From positions 1 through 8,387 of the forward strand of contig JACPLM010000049.1 of assembly GCA_016186525.1 (NCBI GenBank): a stretch of 8,387 nt of DNA, in the 5' to 3' direction. The first letter of the stretch is position 1. Each line of letters opens with the position of its first letter. The notes under the pieces were generated by a model. It was not told where the DNA came from. It searched no databases and worked only from the letters and a program-made list of their open reading frames with translations. A program made the position numbers and the translations under genes. This stretch comes from Candidatus Nealsoniibacteriota bacterium. GTDB lineage: Bacteria; Patescibacteriota; Minisyncoccia; Minisyncoccales; MHMH01. Below, in pieces: positions 1-5,071 of the stretch.

Positions 1-456
1 AAAACCAAGGGAAATTAAGGCGTCTAAGGCCTCATCAGACGAATCCTCTCTGTTTATTTTCATTTCTTTTATCTTGCCCGTAAGCTCTAATAGTATTTTC
101 TGCATCTTTTTCTGGCCAATGCCTTTGACTTCCGGCGGGAGAGAGCCTTTTTCCATTACTTCTTTTAATTTTTCCAAAGACCCTAAAGAAGCCAGCATCA
201 ATGCGGTTTTCGGCCCTATGCCGGAAATGCCGTTAAGGGTCTCAAAAAGCCCGAGCTCTTCTTGAGTTAAAAACCCGTAAAGCTCGATTGCATCCTCTTT
301 TAGGTGAAGATAGGTGAAAATTTTCACCTCTTCTCCTTCGGAAATTTTCTTTAAATTAGCGGAGGAACAAAAAACTTTATAGCCAATGCCTTGATTTTCT
401 AAGGTAAAAGACTTAATATCTTTGTATGTAATTTTCCCCTTCAAGTGGCGAATCAT
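1..456 (-). CDS. ruvA: Holliday junction DNA helicase subunit RuvA (3' end beyond window)
   Basis: RuvA binds four-way Holliday junctions as a tetramer and loads the RuvB motor for branch migration in recombinational repair. I translated 152 codons from ATG at 456 to the left edge with no stop. The start MIRHLKGKI is the typical RuvA N-terminus, leading the OB-fold domain (about 1-63). Two helix-hairpin-helix motifs follow: SGIGPKTALMLAS near 78-90 and VKGIGQKKMQKILLEL near 110-125. The last visible residues (about 139-152, SSDEALDALISLGF) begin the RuvB-contacting domain III, most of which lies outside the window (family length about 190-200). The gene diverges from uvrB with 14 bp between start codons. 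No Shine-Dalgarno is visible; instead an extended -10-like element ends 6 nt before the ATG, suggesting a leaderless mRNA. Identification is firm; the promoter reading is inference. Confidence 0.95.
   Translation of the reverse strand, partial: MIRHLKGKITYKDIKSFTLENQGIGYKVFCSSANLKKISEGEEVKIFTYLHLKEDAIELYGFLTQEELGLFETLNGISGIGPKTALMLASLGSLEKLKEVMEKGSLPPEVKGIGQKKMQKILLELTGKIKEMKINREDSSDEALDALISLGF
312..329. repeat. 18-bp perfect palindrome within ruvA, upstream of uvrB
   Basis: AGGTGAAAATTTTCACCT is its own reverse complement. The half-site AGGTGAA also occurs once more directly to the left (302-308), giving a direct plus inverted arrangement. It lies inside ruvA codons around residues 43-49, about 142 bp before the uvrB start. 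It could be an operator for the divergent repair genes or a chance product of codon choice. It does not match the Bacillus or E. coli LexA box consensus known to me. Confidence 0.4.
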
Positions 457-490
457 TAACTTATTTTAGCATGTTTGAGCTTTATTCCAA
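457..490 (-). promoter_or_regulatory. Candidate extended -10 promoter of ruvA, predicting a leaderless mRNA
   Basis: On the minus strand TGCTAAAAT (471 down to 463) matches an extended -10 element (TGn plus TAAAAT). A 6-nt spacer (AAGTTA) separates it from the ruvA ATG at 456. A 4-of-6 match to -35, TTGGAA, lies at 490-485 with a 16-bp spacer. Normal start-site spacing would put +1 at or next to the A of the ATG. No Shine-Dalgarno fits in the gap. The -35 and extended motif lie partly over the first codons of uvrB. Confidence 0.55.
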
Positions 491-2369
491 ATTCAAGCCA
501 AAAGGAGATCAGCCTAGCGCGATCAAAAAAATATCGGAGAATATTAAATCTGGCGTAAAGAGGCAGGTGCTTTTGGGCGTAACTGGCTCTGGTAAAACCT
601 TTACTATGGCAAAAGTGATTGAAAAAACCCAAAAGCCGACTTTAGTTATTTCCCCCAATAAAACTTTAGCTGCCCAGCTTTATCAGGAATTCAAGAGTTT
701 TTTCCCGAACAACGCCGTTCATTACTTCGTTTCCTATTATGACTATTACCAGCCCGAGGCCTATATCCCCCAAACGGATACATATATAGAAAAGGACGCC
801 AAGATTAATGAAGAATTAGATAGAATGAGGCATGCGGCCACCCAGGACTTGCTGACGAGAAAAGATGTGATTATTGTGGCTTCGGTTTCCTGTATTTACA
901 ACATCGGCTCTCCTGAAGCTTACCGGGAGGTTTCCTTGGAATTAAAACAGGGGCAAAGAATAAAAAGAAGAGATTTGCTTTTAAATTTGTCTTCTTTGCA
1001 GTACCAAAGGAACGATATCGATTTCAAGCCTGGAACCTTCAGGGTTAGAGGCGATATTATTGAAATAAGCTTAGTGACCGGTAAAAAAATATTAAGAATC
1101 GAGCTGGACGGCGATAAAATAATAAGCCCGGACTGCAGGATTTTCCCAGCGCATTTTTGGGTCGCTCCCCAAGATAAATTGAATATCGCTCTTGAAAATA
1201 TAAAACTTGAACTGCAAGGGCGATTGAAGGCCCTAAAAAAGAGCGGCAAATTATTAGAAGCCCAGCGGCTGGAACAGAGAACTAATTACGACATGGAAAT
1301 GCTTAAAGAAAACGGCTACTGCCACGGCGTTGAAAACTATTCCGGCCATTTGGAATTTAGAAAGCCGGGTCAAGCCCCTTACGCATTGCTTGAATATTAT
1401 CCTAAGGACTTTCTGGTTTTTATTGATGAATCCCATATGACTTTGCCCCAGCTCCATGCTATGGCGGTACAGGATAGAGCCAGAAAAGATGTTTTAATTA
1501 ATTACGGCTTCCGCCTGCCTTCGGCTATAGAAAATAGGCCGCTCAAATTTCCTGAATTTGAAAAAATATCTCCCCAGACAATTTATGTTTCAGCCACTCC
1601 GAGTTCTTATGAAAAGAAAAATCCCATTGTGGAACAGCTTATCAGGCCCACCGGCCTGCTGGAGCCGTCTATTGAGATTAGGCCGATTAAAAACCAAATA
1701 AAAGACCTAATTAAAGAAATTAAAAAAAGAACCCTAAAAAGACAAAGAATTTTAGTTTTGGCTTTGACTAAAAGATTAGCCGAGGCCGTTTCCGATTATT
1801 TATCGGAAGCTGGCATTAAAACCCAATGGCTGCATTCGGAGATAAAAACATTGGAAAGGCCGCAAATTCTTAAGGATTTCAGGGGCGGCAAATACGACGT
1901 TTTAGTGGGAATAAACCTCTTAAGAGAAGGGTTGGATTTTCCGGAAGTTTCCTTGGTGGCTATTTTAGACGCTGATAAGGAGGGCTTTTTAAGAAACGAA
2001 ACAACTTTAATTCAAATAATGGGCAGGGCCGCGAGGCACTTAGAAGGAAAAGTAATTATGTATGCCGATAAGGAAACCTTTTCAATTAAAGAGGCCAAAA
2101 AAGAGGTTATGCGGCGCAGAAAAATTCAGGAACAATATAATAGAGAAAATAAAATTATCCCCGCGCCCATCATTAAAGAAATAAAAGAATGGCCGTTCGT
2201 GAATAGGGAGGGGGCAGAAACTTTAGAATTCTGGGCGATTCGCGATAAGAAACTTCTGGAAAAAGAAATGAAAATAGCCGCAGGCGCTTTAGACTTTGAA
2301 AGGGCCGCCCAGCTTAGGGACTTGATTAAAAAACTGAAAGATGTTAAGGGTAATAATATATGGCAATAA
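471..2369 (+). CDS. uvrB: UvrABC excinuclease subunit B
   Basis: UvrB is the damage-verification helicase-like ATPase of nucleotide excision repair. It receives lesions from UvrA and recruits UvrC for dual incision. The 632 residues are slightly shorter than the usual 660-670. Visible in order: N-terminal FKPKGDQPSAI (8-18); Walker A GVTGSGKT (36-43); the aromatic beta-hairpin region around YYDYYQPEAYIP (89-100); the DESH Walker B motif at 319-322; SATPS of helicase motif III; motif V REGLDFPE near 485-492; the arginine-finger motif VI GRAARH at 518-523; and a C-terminal UVR domain (about 591-628, LDFERAAQLRDLI) that contacts UvrC. All catalytic motifs are intact. The ATG at 471 is the only sensible start, because the conserved N-terminus begins there, yet no Shine-Dalgarno is visible and the ruvA start is 14 bp away. 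Its 3' end overlaps rpsT by 10 nt, so the two genes are probably co-transcribed. Confidence 0.98.
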   Translation: MFELYSKFKPKGDQPSAIKKISENIKSGVKRQVLLGVTGSGKTFTMAKVIEKTQKPTLVISPNKTLAAQLYQEFKSFFPNNAVHYFVSYYDYYQPEAYIPQTDTYIEKDAKINEELDRMRHAATQDLLTRKDVIIVASVSCIYNIGSPEAYREVSLELKQGQRIKRRDLLLNLSSLQYQRNDIDFKPGTFRVRGDIIEISLVTGKKILRIELDGDKIISPDCRIFPAHFWVAPQDKLNIALENIKLELQGRLKALKKSGKLLEAQRLEQRTNYDMEMLKENGYCHGVENYSGHLEFRKPGQAPYALLEYYPKDFLVFIDESHMTLPQLHAMAVQDRARKDVLINYGFRLPSAIENRPLKFPEFEKISPQTIYVSATPSSYEKKNPIVEQLIRPTGLLEPSIEIRPIKNQIKDLIKEIKKRTLKRQRILVLALTKRLAEAVSDYLSEAGIKTQWLHSEIKTLERPQILKDFRGGKYDVLVGINLLREGLDFPEVSLVAILDADKEGFLRNETTLIQIMGRAARHLEGKVIMYADKETFSIKEAKKEVMRRRKIQEQYNRENKIIPAPIIKEIKEWPFVNREGAETLEFWAIRDKKLLEKEMKIAAGALDFERAAQLRDLIKKLKDVKGNNIWQ

Positions 2370-2623
2370 CCAAATCAGCTAAAAAAGCTATTCGCCAAAG
2401 TCTCAAGCGCAAAGCAGGGAATTTGGTTTATAAAAATAAACTAAAAAGCCTCATTAAGGAAGCGAGGGCTTTGGTTTCGCAAAAGAAGATAAACGAAGCT
2501 AAATCTCTTTTGCCGCAAGTTTATAAAATCTTAGATAAATCGGCTAAGGTCGGCATAATTAAAAAAAATGCCGCCTCTCGAAGCAAGTCCAGAATTACCA
2601 AACTTATAGCTAAATCGCAGTAA
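2360..2623 (+). CDS. rpsT: 30S ribosomal protein S20
   Basis: S20 is a primary 16S rRNA-binding protein of the small subunit, made of a three-helix bundle. The 87-residue, lysine-rich sequence matches family length and pattern: MAITKSAKKAIRQSLKRKAGN at the start, then KKNAASRSKSRITKLI near the end (about 68-83), corresponding to the family's Lys-Asn-x-Ala-x-Arg-x-Lys-Ser-Arg signature. It starts inside the last codons of uvrB in another frame (10-nt overlap), with an AAGGG Shine-Dalgarno at 2346-2350, 9 nt before the ATG. Its 3' end overlaps the convergent holA by 14 nt. holA and rpsT are neighbours in many bacteria, for example yqeN and rpsT in Bacillus subtilis. A good intrinsic terminator follows at 2646-2672. 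Confidence 0.95.
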   Translation: MAITKSAKKAIRQSLKRKAGNLVYKNKLKSLIKEARALVSQKKINEAKSLLPQVYKILDKSAKVGIIKKNAASRSKSRITKLIAKSQ

Positions 2624-3512
2624 TCAGCAAATCAAGGGCTATCTGCGGGTCTAATTGGCCCGTTTTTATTTTCAAATCAGCTTCAAAAATCTTGCGATAG
2701 ATTCTTCTTAAATCCTCAAATGTAAATCTTTGGGCCAGACCTAAAATTTTTCTCGCAAAATAAGGGTGGGAGTTAAGCTTTCCCGTTTCTTTTGCCGCCA
2801 ATAAATTCCTGAACTGAAAATTAATCATTGAAAGCAAATAAAGCGGACTATCGCCTTTCTCTAAATGCTCATGAATTAAAGAAACGGCCTGTTTTTTATT
2901 TCTTGCGGCCAAAGCATCAATTGTTTTAAAGATGTCTGTTTCAATTTGGGGCCTCACCAAAAGACTTACGTCTTGGACTGTAATATTTTTTCCCTTTTTA
3001 AAAGCGGCTAATTTTTGAACCTCGTTAGATGCCCTCCATAGATCATTGCCAGTATTGCCAATCATTACTTCTAAGGCCTGCGGGTCAATTTCTGCCCCGT
3101 ATTTTTTGAATTCCCTATCAGCCCAATTTTTTAATTTTTGCCCCTCCAACAACTCAAAGGCCTGGGCCTTGGAATTTTCTATCAAAAATTTTAGAAGAGC
3201 GTCTTTGGAAGCAATCTTCCCTTCTTCTTGAAAAATAATAATGTCTTTAGAATCTATAAATTTTTTGCCGTCCTTCAAAAAAGCAGTCTTGAATTCCTGG
3301 TTTTGGAAAATATCTTTTAAAATTATCAATTTTTTCTCCTGGAACATTGAGATTTGCTGAAAAATATCTTTAAAATCGCGGTAATCCAAATTCTCCCCAT
3401 CAAAAAATCTTAAATTCAGCCCGCTTTTATGGACTTCTTTATAGCGCGCAACAATTTCCTCCAGTTTTCGCCTGCTTCTATATGTGTCTTGGCCGTAAAG
3501 AAATATAATCAT
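2610..3512 (-). CDS. holA: DNA polymerase III delta subunit (clamp loader)
   Basis: The delta subunit is the clamp-loader 'wrench' that opens the beta sliding clamp during DNA loading. Starting at 3512 gives 300 residues, a little short of the usual 320-340. The start MIIFLYGQDTYRSRRKL is the characteristic N-terminus. The middle carries LWRASNEVQKLAAF, typical of the AAA+ delta fold, and the C-terminal collar region contains SPLYLLSMINFQFRNLL and HPYFARKILGLAQRF, ending in DPQIALDLLI. An in-frame ATG at 3521 would add three residues. I prefer 3512 because it forms a classic 4-nt ATGA overlap with the fpg stop and leaves the family-typical first residues. It is the last gene of the minus-strand train and converges on rpsT with overlapping 3' ends. 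No convincing terminator is visible for it. Confidence 0.92.
   Translation of the reverse strand: MIIFLYGQDTYRSRRKLEEIVARYKEVHKSGLNLRFFDGENLDYRDFKDIFQQISMFQEKKLIILKDIFQNQEFKTAFLKDGKKFIDSKDIIIFQEEGKIASKDALLKFLIENSKAQAFELLEGQKLKNWADREFKKYGAEIDPQALEVMIGNTGNDLWRASNEVQKLAAFKKGKNITVQDVSLLVRPQIETDIFKTIDALAARNKKQAVSLIHEHLEKGDSPLYLLSMINFQFRNLLAAKETGKLNSHPYFARKILGLAQRFTFEDLRRIYRKIFEADLKIKTGQLDPQIALDLLITAI
2646..2672 (+). terminator. Intrinsic terminator of uvrB-rpsT, inside holA coding sequence
   Basis: The stem CGGGTC (2646-2651) pairs with GGCCCG (2657-2662), with one G-U pair and a TAATT loop. It is followed at once by TTTTTATTTT. It begins 23 nt after the rpsT stop. On the minus strand there is no downstream T-tract, so it should act only on plus-strand transcripts. 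The same bases encode holA residues KTGQLDPQ on the other strand. Confidence 0.75.
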
Positions 3513-4243
3513 AGCTGACATCGAGGGCAGAAGCGCGCGCTTCGGCCGCCGAGTTTAATTCTCCGGATTATGCCTCCGTCTCTTCTTGGACATTTCTCGC
3601 CCTCTTTTTGGTAAACCTTATGGTGTTTTACATAGTCCCCTTTTCGGCCGCAGGCGTCAAGATAATATTGGACGGAAGAGCCCATATGCTTAATCGCGTC
3701 TTTCAAAATTTTTCTTATATTCTTATGAATTCTTCTTATTTCTTCGTTTTTCAGCGTTTTTGATTGCCGCAAAGGATGGACTTTGGAAGTAAATAGAATC
3801 TCATCGGAATAAATATTGCCAATGCCGGCAATAAGCCCCTGATCTATTAGCAGGGGCTTTATTTTAGCGTTCGGCCGCTTCTCCAAGGCATCCTTAAACT
3901 CCTTGAGGCTGATTTCTAAGGCCTCTGGACCGAATTTTTCTTCTATCTTTTTTGTGTCCTTAACTTCTTTCCACCAGCCAAATTTGCGCGCATCGTTAAA
4001 AATCAAGTGAGAACCGTCGTCAAATTTAAATATTTTTCTAGTATGCTTTGAGGGTTTCCCGCTAAAAATCAACTGGCCGGTCAATTTTAAATGAAAAACC
4101 AAACTCGACCCATCTTTGAAGTTAATTATCAAAACTTTGGCTCTGCGCCTAATGTTAGAAATTTTTTTGCCGTTTAATTTTTTGCCGACAATTTTCCCGG
4201 ATAACTGGCGCCTAATTGTTTCTACCTCGGGCAATTCCGGCAT
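3509..4243 (-). CDS. fpg: Formamidopyrimidine-DNA glycosylase (Fpg/MutM), compact variant
   Basis: Fpg excises 8-oxoguanine and formamidopyrimidines and cleaves the abasic site by beta,delta-elimination. Catalytic P2, E3 and E6 are present in MPELPEVE, and the conserved lysine equivalent to E. coli K57 is K36 in RRAK. DARKFG (84-89) and the H2TH motif DQGLIAGIGNIYSDE (134-148, with N143) are intact. The C-terminal zinc finger region (218-242) keeps the arginine GGRSARF (R234) and the last CPRC, but the first pair reads CPRRDG, so the second cysteine is arginine. The protein has 244 residues against about 270. Most of the loss lies between VGKKL and NGKKIS (18-29), where homologues have roughly 15-20 extra residues. 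It ends on TGA, overlapping the holA start by 4 nt, and begins 12 nt after the receiver gene. Identity is firm; activity of the variant finger is untested. Confidence 0.95.
   Translation of the reverse strand: MPELPEVETIRRQLSGKIVGKKLNGKKISNIRRRAKVLIINFKDGSSLVFHLKLTGQLIFSGKPSKHTRKIFKFDDGSHLIFNDARKFGWWKEVKDTKKIEEKFGPEALEISLKEFKDALEKRPNAKIKPLLIDQGLIAGIGNIYSDEILFTSKVHPLRQSKTLKNEEIRRIHKNIRKILKDAIKHMGSSVQYYLDACGRKGDYVKHHKVYQKEGEKCPRRDGGIIRRIKLGGRSARFCPRCQL
3833..3859. repeat. 9-bp perfect inverted repeat inside fpg, terminator-like on the plus strand
   Basis: AAGCCCCTG (3833-3841) pairs perfectly with CAGGGGCTT (3851-3859) across a 9-nt loop. On the plus strand (antisense to fpg) it is followed by TATTTTAG, a short T-rich tail. 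It lies over the codons for the H2TH start (KPLLIDQGL). It may stop antisense transcription or be a consequence of conserved protein sequence. Confidence 0.4.
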
Positions 4244-4255
4244 AGAAGTGTAATT

Positions 4256-4624
4256 TTACAAAACAACGTTTTTGACCTTATCAACGATTTCTCTGGGGGT
4301 GTGATGGGCTTTTATCAAATAATCTACTGCCCCCATCTTCATACCTTTTTCTAAATCTTCTTTTTGGCCAAGATTAGACAAAATAATAACCGATGTGGAA
4401 GCTAAAGCCGGATCAGACTTTATGCCTGCTAAAACATCAAACCCGCTCATCTCCGGCAAAACAAGGTCTAGTAAAATCAAATCTGGCTTTATTTCTTTGG
4501 TCTTTTTCAGCCCCTCTTCGCCGTTAACGGCTTCAGCGACCTCAAACCCTTCCTCTAAAAGTTTTTTTACAAGGAGTTCTCTTAAAAATTTATCGTCTTC
4601 AATGATTAAAATTTTTTTTGCCAT
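4256..4624 (-). CDS. Receiver-only response regulator (CheY-like), second of tandem pair
   Basis: This is a 122-residue single receiver domain with no output domain. The acidic pair is at E9-D10-D11, the phospho-accepting aspartate is D53 in LLDLVLPEMSGFDV, the switch Ser/Thr is S83 in ILSNLGQ, and the conserved lysine is K105 in YLIK. All residues needed for phosphorylation are present. It starts 1 nt after the stop of the upstream receiver gene (TAG-T-ATG), so translational coupling is likely. The two receivers share many motifs (NGEEGLK or DGEEGLK, SNxGQ, LIK), which points to tandem duplication. The likely phosphodonor is the histidine kinase two genes upstream. Its output must be a protein contact, not DNA binding by itself. 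Target unknown. Confidence 0.9.
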   Translation of the reverse strand: MAKKILIIEDDKFLRELLVKKLLEEGFEVAEAVNGEEGLKKTKEIKPDLILLDLVLPEMSGFDVLAGIKSDPALASTSVIILSNLGQKEDLEKGMKMGAVDYLIKAHHTPREIVDKVKNVVL

Positions 4625-4625
4625 A

Positions 4626-5006
4626 CTACTTGCCGATTTGTTTTATCACCTTATTTATTACCTCCTGGGGATCAAACTCCGTTTTGATGAGCCAGTCTTT
4701 GACCCCTAATTGCTTGGCCCTGTCTAACTCTACGGGTTGGCCGGAATTAGAAATAATAACTATTGGAATTTTTTTTAATTCTTCATCTTTTTGCATCTCT
4801 TCCATAACCTCGAATCCTCCCATTTTCGGCATAACTATGTCTAATAAAACAAGATCGGGTTTCTCCTCGCGCAGCATCTTTAGCCCCTCTTCCCCGTCTC
4901 TTGCCAAAAAAACGTCGTAACCTTCTTTTATTAGTTTTCTCTGAAGAAGGCCTATCAAAACCTCTTCATCCTCAATTAATGCAATTTTTTTGTTTTTCTT
5001 AGGCAT
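4626..5006 (-). CDS. Receiver-only response regulator (CheY-like), first of tandem pair
   Basis: This is a 126-residue stand-alone receiver domain. It has acidic residues E12-D13 in IALIEDEE, the phospho-accepting aspartate D56 in LLDIVMPKMGGFEV, the switch serine S86 in VIISNSGQ and lysine K108 in WLIK. It lacks any effector domain, like its downstream neighbour. It lies 65 nt after the histidine kinase, the widest gap within the gene train, so it could have its own promoter in that AT-rich spacer. No Shine-Dalgarno is seen before the ATG (upstream reads TTAAATTAAAGCAT). Possible roles are a phosphate sink, a shuttle between the kinase and another protein, or an allosteric regulator of a partner encoded elsewhere. 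Confidence 0.9.
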   Translation of the reverse strand: MPKKNKKIALIEDEEVLIGLLQRKLIKEGYDVFLARDGEEGLKMLREEKPDLVLLDIVMPKMGGFEVMEEMQKDEELKKIPIVIISNSGQPVELDRAKQLGVKDWLIKTEFDPQEVINKVIKQIGK

Positions 5007-5071
5007 ATGCTTTAATTTAATTAATTATCGCTGCGGCTTCTTATCGCTATATCTATTATTCTATTATTATT
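5007..5071. other. AT-rich spacer between histidine kinase and receiver gene
   Basis: This 65-nt spacer is mostly A and T. It contains the direct repeat TTATCGCT at 5025-5032 and 5041-5048, and repeated CTATTATT units at 5052-5067. On the minus strand TAAATT ends 7 nt before the receiver ATG and could be a weak -10 element. No hairpin strong enough to be a terminator was seen, so read-through from the kinase remains likely. Confidence 0.35.

Noticed and set aside
1645..1662. Short hairpin (CAGGCC/GGCCTG) inside uvrB
   Set aside because: A 6-bp stem with no T-tract, explained by conserved codons for RPTGLLEP.
2560..2600. Possible minus-strand terminator for holA, with a run of eight T's within rpsT
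   Set aside because: The hairpin before the T-run is only about 4 bp with mismatches, and the T-run is explained by lysine/asparagine AAA/AAT codons of S20.
3509..3511. Recoding of TGA as glycine
   Set aside because: fpg ends at TGA exactly where its family ends (..CPRCQL), and the downstream frame is holA in another frame, so TGA is a stop here.
3513..3521. Upstream ATG at 3521 as start of holA
   Set aside because: It adds only MSA before the family-typical MIIFLYG start; the ATGA overlap at 3512-3509 is the more usual arrangement. It cannot be fully excluded.
3530..3543. 14-bp GC-rich palindrome GAAGCGCGCGCTTC near the end of fpg
   Set aside because: About 0.5 perfect 14-mers are expected by chance in this length, and it codes for the SAR stretch before the last CPRC; no promoter or T-tract goes with it.
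5007..5071. Repeat-rich spacer as a CRISPR-like or regulatory repeat array
   Set aside because: Repeats are 8 nt, few and AT-rich; nothing beyond low complexity is supported.
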